Of a stretch of 64,000 bases of DNA, positions 1 through 8,697 are shown piece after piece (position 1 is the stretch's first letter; the number at the start of each line of letters is the position of its first letter). The notes below the pieces were generated by a model. The model was given only the letters and a program-made list of their open reading frames with translations, did no database searches and had not been told where the DNA came from. Made by a program: the position numbers and the translations under genes. This DNA comes from Alteraurantiacibacter hainanensis (GTDB lineage: Bacteria; Pseudomonadota; Alphaproteobacteria; Sphingomonadales; Sphingomonadaceae), in assembly GCF_036321025.1 (NCBI RefSeq), contig NZ_JAZAPB010000002.1, positions 1,674,001 through 1,738,000 on the forward strand, given 5' to 3'.

Positions 1-494
1 TTGCCCGCCAGGCGTTTCCACACCGGCTCTATCCGCCGTTGCCACCTGGCAGGACCGGCATCGGGAGCTTTCCCGTGCTCAAGGAACAGCAGGCGACCGC
101 CCGGTTTGAGCACCCTGCGCATTTCAGCCAGCACGCGGACCGGATCATCGACCGAGCAAAGGGTGTAGGTGCACACGACCGTATCGAAGGCCCCGTCGTG
201 AAAGGGAATATCCTCCCCCTTCCCCTCGCGAATATCCGCGTCCCAGCCCTTCTCCCGCGCACGTTTCTGCGCCGCTTCGAGCAGGCTGGCGTTGGGGTCG
301 ATCCCTGAAAAGCTGGTGACGGCCTGCGGGTCGTAATGGTTCTGGTTGAAGCCGCCCCCGCAGCCGAGTTCGAAGACCGCGCCCTTCGCCAGTGGCACGA
401 CCTCGGCCCGCAGCTCGTCCACGTCCTGCGATCCACAGCCCAGGGAAACCACCTTGGGCAGCACGGTCGCGTCATACCACTCACCTAGGCCCAT
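1..494 (-). CDS. Class I SAM-dependent methyltransferase (3' end outside window)
   Basis: Only the first 164 or so residues are present; the gene runs off the left edge. The start is the ATG at 494. The frame shows the Rossmann SAM-binding motif I (ELGCGGGFNQ, about residues 47-56), an acidic motif II (GIDPNAS), a motif III region (DTVVCTYTLCSVDD) and the post-motif RMRRVLKPGGRLLF-type strand (here MRRVLKPGGR). This is the UbiE/Methyltransf_11 fold; the substrate cannot be read from the sequence, though small-molecule methylation is usual for the family. It is divergent from the ATP-grasp gene at 629, with a 134-base shared promoter region. Confidence 0.85.
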   Translation of the reverse strand, partial: MGLGEWYDATVLPKVVSLGCGSQDVDELRAEVVPLAKGAVFELGCGGGFNQNHYDPQAVTSFSGIDPNASLLEAAQKRAREKGWDADIREGKGEDIPFHDGAFDTVVCTYTLCSVDDPVRVLAEMRRVLKPGGRLLFLEHGKAPDAGPARWQRRIEPVWKRLAG

Positions 495-628
495 TTGTCA
501 TTCCCCGGCGCAGGACGGCGATTGTTTCACGATTCACCGAATTTGCAATGGCTGAAGCAACTGTGATTGCGCGGCCCGGAATTTGTCCGTAACGGCGCGG
601 CGATGCTGCTGCCAACGAGGGCGACTCC

Positions 629-1642
629 ATGAACAAGACGATTACCCCCCTACGCATTCCCGAAGACGCGAAGGAGCGGGTGCGGATGCTGTTCATGGCG
701 AAGCACGCCCTTTGGGGCGGCGGGATGCACCCGGAAGACGGCAACCACGCCATCTACCACCACGAGGTGCGCACCACGCTGGAAGGGCTCGGCCTCAACC
801 TCGCGTTCGCCAACAGCTACGATGTCCTGTTCGAGCGGCCCGATGTCGATTTCGTCTTTCCGCTGCTGAACCGCGGCGGCTTCGTGAATTCGGAGATGCT
901 CATCCCCACGCTGTGCAACATGCACCGCATCCCCTACGTCGGCGCCATGCCGTTCCTGCGCGGGCTGGGAGACGACAAGTCCGTGTCCAAGCTAGTCTGC
1001 ACCCATGCCGGAGTGCCTACCGCGCCGTGGTTCTGCTATCGCCGCGGAGCGCCGGTGCTGGAAAAGAACCTGCCCCCTTCCGAAGCGGGTCGCTGGGTCA
1101 TCAAGCCGAACGCATCGTCGGCCAGCTGGGGCATTTCCGACGCGCATGACTGGAACGGCGTGACCAACGCCATCGCCGACATCCACGGCCAGGGCCACGA
1201 CGCGATCGTGGAGCCCTATCTCGACGGTTACGATGTGCAGGTCGCCTTCATCACCATCGACAGCGAGCCCGTGCAACTGCCCATGCTGTGGTACGAGCGC
1301 GAGGATACCCAGCGGCTGTGGACCTACTACGAGAAGCGCGACCTCGTGCAGAATACCGAGAAGGCCGCGCTCAAGCGCTTCGACCATCCGGAGCTCGAGC
1401 CACGGGTCGCCGAATACGCCAAGAAGGTGGCGCAGGAATTCGTGCCGTTCGATTACGGCCGTATCGAATTCCGCGTCGACCTCAAGACGGGCGACCTGAA
1501 TTTCATCGAGATCAACCTCAACTGCAACCTGTGGAGCGAAAAGGTGATGGCCAAGGCCGCGGCACAGGTAGGCTTCAGCCACTCTGACCTGCTGGAAACG
1601 ATCCTGGCGGAATCGTGGCGGCGCAATGCGCTGATTTCCTGA
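629..1642 (+). CDS. ATP-grasp family protein, D-alanine-D-alanine ligase-like
   Basis: A 337-residue protein that looks like a small ATP-grasp ligase. Visible elements are the Lys-containing strand VIKPNASSASWG (about residues 157-168), VEPYLDGYDVQVAF of the ATP-grasp central region, and the metal-binding RIEFRVDLKTGDLNFIEINLNCNL near residues 275-300, with the Glu and Asn residues that hold Mg-ATP. Family members join a carboxylate to an amine through an acylphosphate. It lacks the context of a true Ddl (no mur genes nearby), so the substrate is unknown. It stands alone, divergent from a methyltransferase. Confidence 0.8.
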   Translation: MNKTITPLRIPEDAKERVRMLFMAKHALWGGGMHPEDGNHAIYHHEVRTTLEGLGLNLAFANSYDVLFERPDVDFVFPLLNRGGFVNSEMLIPTLCNMHRIPYVGAMPFLRGLGDDKSVSKLVCTHAGVPTAPWFCYRRGAPVLEKNLPPSEAGRWVIKPNASSASWGISDAHDWNGVTNAIADIHGQGHDAIVEPYLDGYDVQVAFITIDSEPVQLPMLWYEREDTQRLWTYYEKRDLVQNTEKAALKRFDHPELEPRVAEYAKKVAQEFVPFDYGRIEFRVDLKTGDLNFIEINLNCNLWSEKVMAKAAAQVGFSHSDLLETILAESWRRNALIS

Positions 1643-1700
1643 CCCTTTCAGGTCACAACTGCCCCATTCTGGCCCAATTCCGCCCCCGGAAAAGAAAAAA

Positions 1701-1717
1701 TTGTCGCAAAACGACAA
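1701..1717. promoter_or_regulatory. Dyad upstream of RTX protease (1)
   Basis: Perfect inverted repeat TTGTCG-CAAAA-CGACAA in the AT-rich 186-base leader between the ATP-grasp gene and the protease. There is no T-tract, so a protein-binding site or RNA hairpin is likelier than a terminator. Confidence 0.4.
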
Positions 1718-1766
1718 GCAACAACATTTAACATAGTCTTTCCGCTTGTGCCTTTGGTCTCTCTGG

Positions 1767-1800
1767 TTACCAATAGGTAAATCGTCGCCGTATTTACGGC
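1767..1800. promoter_or_regulatory. Two adjacent dyads upstream of RTX protease (2 and 3)
   Basis: TTACC-AATA-GGTAA at 1767-1780 is followed seven bases later by GCCGTA-TT-TACGGC at 1787-1800. The second ends 28 bases before the protease start, in the position expected for the 5' untranslated region or an operator. Which regulator, if any, binds is unknown. Confidence 0.4.
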
Positions 1801-1828
1801 TCCGGTTATCAGGAAGGGACTGAATTCA

Positions 1829-3442
1829 ATGGGACGTAGGAATTTGGGGGATCGCGGGGTCCTCACGATGGAAGATATCGCGCTGGACGATCACGATTAC
1901 GGCTGGTCGGACGAATCCGATCGCGATCATGACAAGGTGTTCAACCGGAACGACTTCAACCTCGATGACTACGCCGGCCTGGGCTTCACGTTCGGTGGCA
2001 AGACGATTGCCGATCTCGATCAGGTGGTGACGCAGATCGATTCCGGCAACGCGATCAACACTTCGGGTGGCAAGATCACATACACCTTCCTCAAGGAAGG
2101 GCAGGACCTGATCGGCCTCTACAACAACCCCGATTACGGCTTCACCGCGGGTGAAGGTCTTGCGGCGTTCACCGACGCGCAGATCGCCGAAGCGCGCGAT
2201 TCCATCGCGCTGTGGGACGATCTCGTCGCCCCCGAATTCGTCGAGAAGAACGGTCGCGGCGCGGATATCCAGTTCGCCAACTCCACCGATCCCGCACAGG
2301 CCTACGCCTATTACCCGGAGTACTATCCCGGTAACAAGAACGGCTTCACCAAGGCGCAGGGATACAAGTTCTTCGGTGACGTGTTCGTGGCCGATCCCTC
2401 GGTCAACGGCTCCAACGCCTGGCTGGACTTCAACGGCTATGGCGCCACCACGCTGATTCACGAGCTGGGTCACGCCATCGGCCTCAGCCACCCCGGTGCC
2501 TATAACGGCGCGGGCGCGACGACCTACGCCAACCAGGCCGAATATGCCCAGGATACCGAACAGTACACGATCATGTCGTACTGGGCGCCCAACATTACCG
2601 GCGCCAATATCCTCAACTGGGACCTGCTGTTCTTCGGCAACGCCCAGACCCCGATGCTGCACGATGTCTACGTCATCCAGCAGAAGTACGGTGCCGACCC
2701 GACGACGCGCGTGGGCGATACCGTGTACGGCTATAACTCGACCGCCGATCGCGACGTGTTCGATTTCTCGTCCAACAGCTTCCCCAACGTCACCATCTAC
2801 GATGCTGGCGGCGAGGATACGCTGGACTTCTCCGGCTTCTTCGGCGGCACGGTGATCAACCTGAACGACGGCCAGTTCTCGTCGGGCGCCGAAGCCCCGC
2901 CCACGGCAGCGGAAGTCAACCAGAACCGTCTCGACCTATTCGAGGAAACCGGCGTGTTCGCTCCGGCGACCGTGACCGATGCCAGCCTCGCGAACACCCT
3001 CGCCTCGTACCAGAACAACTCGGCTTCGAAGATCGCTGGCGATTTTGGCTGGGGCGGCGTGCGGGCGACCGCGTATGATAACATCTCCATCGCCTATGGC
3101 ACCGAGATCGAGAATGCGGTCGGCTCCGACTATCGCGACATCATCGTGACCAACGAGCTCGACAACACGCTGACCGGCGGCGCCGGTTCGGACGTGTTCG
3201 TGATCCAGGACGGTGGCAACTACCTGATCGAAAGCTTCGAGAACGGTGGCACCGACACGATCACTGATTTCGAGGCCGGCGTCGATATTCTCGACCTGTC
3301 GTGGCTCGGCCTCGACGGCGATTCGATCCAGACCGAAGACGGCAATGCGCTTCTCATCGACATCGACGGAGACGGCTCGATCGACCAGACCGTGATCTTC
3401 GAGAATCTCGACTACGTGCCCCAGGCCGATATCTTCGCCTGA
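1829..3442 (+). CDS. Secreted M10 family metalloprotease (serralysin-like) with C-terminal RTX-type region
   Basis: A 537-residue zinc protease. The metzincin motif HELGHAIGLSHPG has zinc ligands His211, His215 and His221 with catalytic Glu212; the Met-turn TIMSY has Met249. The C-terminal third carries calcium-binding RTX-like strands, including one good nonapeptide (GGAGSDVFV) and degenerate ones, then DTITDFEAGVDILDLSWL, typical of the peptidase M10 C-terminal domain. There is no N-terminal signal peptide, which fits type I secretion through a C-terminal signal, but no type I secretion genes lie in the window. The ATG at 1829 is used; an in-frame ATG at 1868 (MEDIALDD) is a possible alternative. 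A bidirectional terminator follows. Confidence 0.9.
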   Translation: MGRRNLGDRGVLTMEDIALDDHDYGWSDESDRDHDKVFNRNDFNLDDYAGLGFTFGGKTIADLDQVVTQIDSGNAINTSGGKITYTFLKEGQDLIGLYNNPDYGFTAGEGLAAFTDAQIAEARDSIALWDDLVAPEFVEKNGRGADIQFANSTDPAQAYAYYPEYYPGNKNGFTKAQGYKFFGDVFVADPSVNGSNAWLDFNGYGATTLIHELGHAIGLSHPGAYNGAGATTYANQAEYAQDTEQYTIMSYWAPNITGANILNWDLLFFGNAQTPMLHDVYVIQQKYGADPTTRVGDTVYGYNSTADRDVFDFSSNSFPNVTIYDAGGEDTLDFSGFFGGTVINLNDGQFSSGAEAPPTAAEVNQNRLDLFEETGVFAPATVTDASLANTLASYQNNSASKIAGDFGWGGVRATAYDNISIAYGTEIENAVGSDYRDIIVTNELDNTLTGGAGSDVFVIQDGGNYLIESFENGGTDTITDFEAGVDILDLSWLGLDGDSIQTEDGNALLIDIDGDGSIDQTVIFENLDYVPQADIFA

Positions 3443-3462
3443 TCCGCCGCATATCGAGAAAA

Positions 3463-3496
3463 GGGGCCGTCCGCATCGCGCGGGCGGCCCTTTTTT
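3463..3496. terminator. Bidirectional Rho-independent terminator
   Basis: GC-rich stem of GGGCCGTCCGC against GCGGGCGGCCC with a short loop, followed by six T residues on the plus strand and, on the minus strand, four T residues. It sits between the convergent protease and SDR genes and touches the SDR stop codon. Confidence 0.9.
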
Positions 3497-4212
3497 CATG
3501 CCGGCAGCCGGTCTCCGCGCCAGTCGAACATGAAACCGCTGTCTTCGGGCGTGAGCGTTTCGAGCACTCGCAGCAGGTTCGCCGCGCTTTCTTCCGGAGT
3601 GGTCAGCTGGCCATCGGGAAGGTTGGACTGGAACGGCTGCGACAGTTTCGTGTCCACGGTGCCGGGCTGCAGGGCCACCGCGATCGCCTGCTTGTGCGTT
3701 CGCCCCAGTTCGATTGCATAGTTGCGCACCAGCATGTTCAGCGCCGCCTTGCTGGCGCGGTAGGAATGCCATCCGCCGATGCTGTTGTCGCCGATCGAGC
3801 CGACCCGCGCGGAAATCGCTGCGAACACAGACCTTCCATCGCGCGGGAATAGTGGCAGCAGGTGCTTGGCGACGAGCGCGGGGCCGACCGTGTTGAGATA
3901 GAGGACGCGCGCCATCGCATCGGCTTCCACGTGCCTGAAACTGCGTTCGGGCCCGGTGCCGTCCGGCAGCGTCAGCACGCCCGTGGCGACGATCACCAGA
4001 TCGGGTGGATCGTCGGCCCAGCCCTCGGCGGCGGCGGCGATGGTGCCTTCGTCGTCAAGGTCGAAGATGAACGGCGTGACGCCCGCAAGGTCCGGCCCCT
4101 CCCCGCTGCGCGACCCCGCCATGACTTCGCCTCCCTGGCTCGCGAGCACCCGCACCAGCGCGCCGCCGATACCGCCGCTGCTTCCGAAGATTGCCGCCTT
4201 GCGCCAGCCCAT
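3496..4212 (-). CDS. SDR family NAD(P)-dependent oxidoreductase
   Basis: A 238-residue short-chain dehydrogenase. It has the dinucleotide-binding GSSGGIG near residues 10-16, DLDDEGT as the adenine-ring contact, the catalytic Ser in ISARVGSIGD and the Tyr-Lys pair in SYRASK, followed by QPGTVDT after the active site. The arrangement resembles the CsgA/C-factor group of SDRs. Substrate is unknown. It is convergent with the protease and divergent from sdhB. Confidence 0.88.
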   Translation of the reverse strand: MGWRKAAIFGSSGGIGGALVRVLASQGGEVMAGSRSGEGPDLAGVTPFIFDLDDEGTIAAAAEGWADDPPDLVIVATGVLTLPDGTGPERSFRHVEADAMARVLYLNTVGPALVAKHLLPLFPRDGRSVFAAISARVGSIGDNSIGGWHSYRASKAALNMLVRNYAIELGRTHKQAIAVALQPGTVDTKLSQPFQSNLPDGQLTTPEESAANLLRVLETLTPEDSGFMFDWRGDRLPA

Positions 4213-4340
4213 GGGATTCCTTTCCTACGAACGCGCCCTGCCATACGCACGGCCCATGCCCGGCAAAACACCCTCTCAAGCCCGTATTTCCGCCAGTTCC
4301 CTGGTGCGATATGTCGCCAGCGATTTTAGCGCCCAGGACA

Positions 4341-4358
4341 GTGTTCCATGTGTTCCAC
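4341..4358. repeat. Tandem 9-bp repeat upstream of sdhB
   Basis: GTGTTCCAT followed directly by GTGTTCCAC in the 253-base region between the SDR gene and sdhB. It resembles half-sites of the alphaproteobacterial LexA box, but the GTTC spacing is five bases, not seven, so it is not called as one. Could be a regulatory repeat or chance. Confidence 0.3.
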
Positions 4359-4465
4359 ATTAGCTGGAAAAGCGGCGCGAAACCGGACCTTTTCCCATGC
4401 TTTGCCTTGCCCTTGCCCGCGGCATGGCTAGATAGGCATCAGACGCTTTAGGGACGATACAGCAC

Positions 4466-5248
4466 ATGGCCACCTTCACTCTCCCCGCCAACAGCAAGAT
4501 CCGCTCCGACGGAGAAGTTCACAAGGCCGAGAGCGGCGGGAACATCCGCAAGTTCCGCATCTATCGCTACGATCCCGACAGCGGAAAGAACCCGCGTTAC
4601 GACACGTTCGAGGTGGACCTGGACGAGTGCGGTCCGATGGTTCTGGATGCGCTGTTCAAGATCAAGAACGAGATCGACCCGACGCTGACTTTCCGCCGGT
4701 CCTGCCGGGAAGGTATCTGCGGATCCTGCTCGATGAACATGAACGGCAAGAACGGCCTGGCCTGCACCACCGCGATAGAGGACGTGAAAGGCGAAATCCG
4801 CATCACGCCGCTGCCGCACATGGAAGTGGTGAAGGACCTCGTGCCCGATTTCACGCACTTCTACGCCCAGTATGCCTCGATCCGTCCCTGGCTGCAGACC
4901 GTCTCCACCACGCCCTCGGGCAAGGAACGGCTGCAATCCCCCGAACAGCGCGAGCAGCTGGACGGGCTCTACGAATGCATCCTGTGCGCCTGCTGCTCCA
5001 CCGCGTGCCCCAGCTACTGGTGGAATTCCGACAAGTTCCTGGGTCCGGCGATCCTGCTGCAGGCCTATCGCTGGCTGGCCGACAGCCGCGACGAGATGAC
5101 CGGAGAGCGGCTGGACGACCTCGAGGATCCGTTCCGCCTCTATCGCTGCCACACCATCATGAACTGCGCGAACGTCTGCCCCAAGGGGCTTTCGCCCGCC
5201 AAGGCGATTGCCGAAATCAAGAAGATGCAGGCGGAAAAGCACGTCTGA
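4466..5248 (+). CDS. sdhB: Succinate dehydrogenase iron-sulfur subunit
   Basis: A 260-residue SdhB, the usual length. It passes electrons from the flavoprotein SdhA to ubiquinone through three clusters: the [2Fe-2S] site SCREGICGSC with a further Cys in LACT, the first ferredoxin motif CILCACCSTACP, and CHTIMNCANVCPKG. It acts at the inner face of the cytoplasmic membrane in the TCA cycle and respiratory chain. sdhC, sdhD and sdhA are not in the window, so this subunit is transcribed apart from at least part of the complex or is the last gene of a rearranged set. One base separates its stop from the next start, suggesting co-transcription with the GFA gene and zapE. Confidence 0.96.
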   Translation: MATFTLPANSKIRSDGEVHKAESGGNIRKFRIYRYDPDSGKNPRYDTFEVDLDECGPMVLDALFKIKNEIDPTLTFRRSCREGICGSCSMNMNGKNGLACTTAIEDVKGEIRITPLPHMEVVKDLVPDFTHFYAQYASIRPWLQTVSTTPSGKERLQSPEQREQLDGLYECILCACCSTACPSYWWNSDKFLGPAILLQAYRWLADSRDEMTGERLDDLEDPFRLYRCHTIMNCANVCPKGLSPAKAIAEIKKMQAEKHV

Positions 5249-5249
5249 G

Positions 5250-5684
5250 ATGGGTATCGGTGCAGGCGAGACGGCGGAAGGCGGGTGCCTGTGCGGTGCC
5301 ATCCGCTACACGGTCACGGGGCCGGACCTGTTCACCTCGCAGTGCGCCTGCAAGGATTGCCAGAAGGCGACCGGCACCGGCCATACGACCATCGTGGGCC
5401 TGCGCCGCGACCAGCTCGACCTGCGCGGAACGCCTGCCGCCTACACCAATGACGGCGATACCGGCGGCAAGGTTACGCGGCATTTCTGCGGCACCTGCGG
5501 TGGCCGCCTGTTCACCACCGGAGACCTGCCGGGCGAGGAAATGGCGATCCTGCAGGCGGGCTCGCTCGACGATCCCAACATCGTCTCCCCGGAAAGCGTG
5601 ATCTACGTGAAGGATGCGCCCGTCTGGGATCGCTTCGATCCGGACCTTCCGCAGTTCGAGGCGATGCAGCCACGCGATCGATGA
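5250..5684 (+). CDS. GFA family protein (glutathione-dependent formaldehyde-activating enzyme-like)
   Basis: A 144-residue zinc-binding protein of the GFA/CENP-V fold. Paired Cys motifs are visible: CLCGAIRY, SQCACKDCQKATG and HFCGTCGGRLF. The ATG at 5250 directly follows the sdhB stop and makes the N-terminus MGIGAGETAEGGCLCG; a longer frame starting inside sdhB is not needed. The biochemical role of most GFA-like proteins is unproven, so formaldehyde metabolism should not be assumed. It overlaps the start of zapE by four bases. Confidence 0.88.
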   Translation: MGIGAGETAEGGCLCGAIRYTVTGPDLFTSQCACKDCQKATGTGHTTIVGLRRDQLDLRGTPAAYTNDGDTGGKVTRHFCGTCGGRLFTTGDLPGEEMAILQAGSLDDPNIVSPESVIYVKDAPVWDRFDPDLPQFEAMQPRDR

Positions 5685-6796
5685 GCGGCGTCCTTTCCCG
5701 CTACGAACGCCTGATCGCCGCCGGAGAGCTTCGTCCAGACCCGGACCAGCGCCGCGCGGCGGAGCGACTGGATGCGCTGCAAAGGGAATTGCAGGCGGAA
5801 CAGTCGGGCGGCCTGCTGGGCCAGCTCTTCACGCGGAAAAAGGCGCGGGCCCAGGGCATCTACATGGTGGGCGGCGTCGGGCGCGGCAAATCCATGCTGA
5901 TGGACCTGTTCCACGCCTCGCTCGACATTCCCGAAAAGCGCCGCGTCCACTTCCACGCCTTCATGCAGGAAGTCCACGCCGCGCTGAGAGAAGCGCGCAG
6001 GAGCGAAAAGGGCGATCCGATACCGGCCGTGGCGGAAGTGCTCTCGAAGAACCTGAAGTGCCTAGCCTTCGACGAGATGGTGGTGAACAATTCCGCCGAT
6101 GCGATGATCATGAGCCGCCTGTTCACCCAGCTGATCTGCGAACGCAACGTGACGGTGGTCACCACCAGCAACCGCCGTCCGTCGGAGCTCTACAAGGACG
6201 GGCTCAACCGTGAGCATTTCCTGCCGTTCATCGAACTGATCGAGGCCGAACTCGACGTGATCGAACTGAACGGGCCGACCGACTATCGCATGGAACGCAT
6301 CGGGGGCCTGGATACGTGGCATTATCCGATGAGCGAGGAAGCCACGGCCAGGGTGCGCGAGGCATTCTTCCGTCTGACCGACTATCCGCCCGAAGACGCG
6401 GAGAATGTGCCCAGCGCCGAACTGGACGTGGGCGGCGGGCGCACGCTCCACGTGCCCAAGAGCCTGAAGGGCGTGGCCGTGTTCAGCTTCCGCCGCCTGT
6501 GCCAGCAGCCACGCGGCGCGCCGGATTACCTTGCCATCGCGCAGGCCTATCACACCGTTTTCGTGGTCGGCATCCCGCAGATGGGCAAGGACATGCGCAA
6601 CGAGGCGAGCCGCTTCGTCACCCTGATCGACGCGCTCTACGAAAATCGCGTGAAACTGTTTGCCGTGGCCGCCACAAGGCCGGAAGACCTTTACGTGGAC
6701 GGCGACGGTTCATTCGAATTCCAGCGCACCGTCAGCCGCCTGAAGGAAATGCAGAGCGAGGAATACATGGCGCTGGGCCACGGGCTTGCGGGTTAG
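5681..6796 (+). CDS. zapE: Cell division protein ZapE (AFG1-like ATPase)
   Basis: A 371-residue AFG1/ZapE ATPase. Walker A is GGVGRGKSML (about residues 64-73) and the Walker B-like motif is CLAFDEMVVNN; the C-terminal FRRLCQQPRGAPDYLAIA segment is typical. In E. coli ZapE associates with the Z-ring, while mitochondrial AFG1 is linked to turnover of respiratory subunits, which would fit the location behind sdhB. It starts in an ATGA overlap with the GFA gene. Its stop codon interlocks with that of the convergent amidotransferase gene. Confidence 0.93.
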   Translation: MSGVLSRYERLIAAGELRPDPDQRRAAERLDALQRELQAEQSGGLLGQLFTRKKARAQGIYMVGGVGRGKSMLMDLFHASLDIPEKRRVHFHAFMQEVHAALREARRSEKGDPIPAVAEVLSKNLKCLAFDEMVVNNSADAMIMSRLFTQLICERNVTVVTTSNRRPSELYKDGLNREHFLPFIELIEAELDVIELNGPTDYRMERIGGLDTWHYPMSEEATARVREAFFRLTDYPPEDAENVPSAELDVGGGRTLHVPKSLKGVAVFSFRRLCQQPRGAPDYLAIAQAYHTVFVVGIPQMGKDMRNEASRFVTLIDALYENRVKLFAVAATRPEDLYVDGDGSFEFQRTVSRLKEMQSEEYMALGHGLAG

Positions 6797-8688
6797 GCCA
6801 CACCCAGCCTGGCAAGCGACCGGTCCAGCATGATGAGCTGCCACAAGAGGCGCGAATGATCGGCCCGGCCGGCAATGTGGTCCTCCGCGATCTGCTCGGT
6901 CCGCGAATTGTCGAACCAACCGGTCCGCGCCAGCATCGCGCTTCTGGCTATGCCCCGCGCCTTCCCCGCCAGCGGCCCGCGCAGCCATTCGGCGATCGGC
7001 GTGACGAAACCCTGCTTGGGGCGGTAGAGGATATCGTCCGGCAGATACCGCTCCATGGCCTTCTTCAGCAGCCACTTTCCCTGCATGCCGCGCACCCGCA
7101 ATCCGTCCGGCAGTCCCGCCGCGAATTCCACCAGGTGGTGATCGAGCAGCGGCTCGCGCGCCTCCAGGCTGACGGCCATGCTGGTGCGGTCCACCTTGGT
7201 CAGGATGTCTCCCGGCAGCCAGAACTTGAGATCGCCATACTGCGCCTGGTCCAGCGCAGTGCGCATCGGCGCCCTGGCCATCAGGTCGAGCAGCGGGTCT
7301 TCGGCGCGGTAGCTGCCGAGTTGCCCGGAAAGGTCCGGCGAATAGAGCGCGAAGCGTCCTTCCGGCGGAACGACGGCCAGCGCACGGGCATAGGCCTGCT
7401 CCGCGGAACCGGCCAGCGACAGCAACGTGGTTCTCGCCCGCAGCGGTCGCGGTGCCCAGTCTGCTTTCGGATAAAGGCGGCCCAACGGCCCGAGAACGTT
7501 GCGCCGCAATCCCTCGGGCAGCATTCCGCGCAGCCGCTCTTCATGCGCATGGAACACCTGCCTGCGGTATCCGGCCAGCGCCTCGTCGGCGCCATCGCCG
7601 GAAAGCGCCACGGTCACGTTTTCCCGGGCCAGCTGGCACACGTGCCAAGTCGGCAGGGCGCTGGCGTCGGCAAAGGGTTCGTCGAACATGCCGGCGATGG
7701 TGTCTATGGCGTCGAACTGGTCCGCCTTCACGGTGCGCGACGTATGGTCCGTCCCGAACAGTCTAGCCACGACTTCCGCGTGGCGTGTCTCGTCTGCGCT
7801 GGCGACGTCGAAGCCGATGGAGCAGGTCTTCACGGGATGGCGGCTTGCCTCGGCCATGAAGGCCACCACGCTGGAACTGTCCACCCCGCCCGAAAGGAAT
7901 GCGCCCAGCGGCACGTCGGCCACCATGCGGCTGTTCACGCCCTGCTGGATGTGGTGCAGCAGCTCTGCCTCCAGGTCCTTCGCCTTGCCCTTGTGTCGCT
8001 CGGTAAAGCTGATGTCCCAGTATTGCTGCGGTTCGGGGACGGGGCTGTCGTGCTTCAGCAGCAGCGTATGACCGGCCGGCAACTTGCGGACGCCCCTGAG
8101 GATGGACCTGTGATCGGGAACGTAGCCCCAGGCCATGAAATCCTCTACCGCGCGCGGATCGACTTCTCTCCGCATGAGAGGATGCGCCAGCAAGCCCTTC
8201 AATTCGGACGCAAAACCCATCGAGCCGTCGGAGAACTCGGCCAGGAAAAGCGGCTTCACGCCGAAGCGATCGCGGGCCAGGAAAAGCTCGCGACGTTTCT
8301 GGTCGTAGATCGCGAAGGCGAACATGCCGTGCAGCTTTGCCACGCAATCCGCGCCCCATTGTTCGTAGGCCGCCAGGATGACCTCGGTATCACCCTCGGT
8401 GCGAAACTCGAGCCCTCGCGCTTCCAGTTCGCGGCGCAGTTCGCGAAAATTGTAGATCTCGCCGTTGAAGCTGATGACCAGCCTCTCGCTGGCGGACATC
8501 ATGGGCTGCGGCGAACCGGCGACGTCAATGATCGAAAGGCGGCGATGACCCAGACCCACGCCGGGAGCCGTCCAGACACCCGATCCGTCCGGGCCGCGAT
8601 GGGCGAGCACCTCGGTCATCCGCGCCACCCGCGCAGGGTCGACCGGCTTTATCGTTCCGCAATGGAAAAGACCTGCAATCCCGCACAT
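6793..8688 (-). CDS. XrtA/PEP-CTERM system-associated glutamine amidotransferase (asparagine synthase-like)
   Basis: A 631-residue two-domain asparagine synthase homologue. The N-terminus MCGIAGLFH exposes the catalytic Cys2 of the Ntn glutaminase; the synthase domain has the PP-loop SGGVDSS at about residues 266-272. It is the last gene of the leftward exosortase operon, nine bases after the exosortase gene. Relatives in such loci are thought to amidate a sugar or polymer carboxylate using glutamine nitrogen rather than make asparagine; that is inferred from context. Length and motifs are intact. Confidence 0.93.
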   Translation of the reverse strand: MCGIAGLFHCGTIKPVDPARVARMTEVLAHRGPDGSGVWTAPGVGLGHRRLSIIDVAGSPQPMMSASERLVISFNGEIYNFRELRRELEARGLEFRTEGDTEVILAAYEQWGADCVAKLHGMFAFAIYDQKRRELFLARDRFGVKPLFLAEFSDGSMGFASELKGLLAHPLMRREVDPRAVEDFMAWGYVPDHRSILRGVRKLPAGHTLLLKHDSPVPEPQQYWDISFTERHKGKAKDLEAELLHHIQQGVNSRMVADVPLGAFLSGGVDSSSVVAFMAEASRHPVKTCSIGFDVASADETRHAEVVARLFGTDHTSRTVKADQFDAIDTIAGMFDEPFADASALPTWHVCQLARENVTVALSGDGADEALAGYRRQVFHAHEERLRGMLPEGLRRNVLGPLGRLYPKADWAPRPLRARTTLLSLAGSAEQAYARALAVVPPEGRFALYSPDLSGQLGSYRAEDPLLDLMARAPMRTALDQAQYGDLKFWLPGDILTKVDRTSMAVSLEAREPLLDHHLVEFAAGLPDGLRVRGMQGKWLLKKAMERYLPDDILYRPKQGFVTPIAEWLRGPLAGKARGIARSAMLARTGWFDNSRTEQIAEDHIAGRADHSRLLWQLIMLDRSLARLGVA

Positions 8689-8697
8689 GCTTGCGGA

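Noticed and set aside
4341..4358. Possible LexA box upstream of sdhB
   Set aside because: Two GTTC half-sites are present, but the spacer is five bases rather than seven; kept only as a short tandem repeat.
6793..6796. Interlocked stop codons of zapE and the amidotransferase (and of mfd and the EAL gene at 56095-56098)
   Set aside because: Noted as compact packing; four-base convergent overlaps at TTAG or CTAG are common in dense genomes and need no special explanation.
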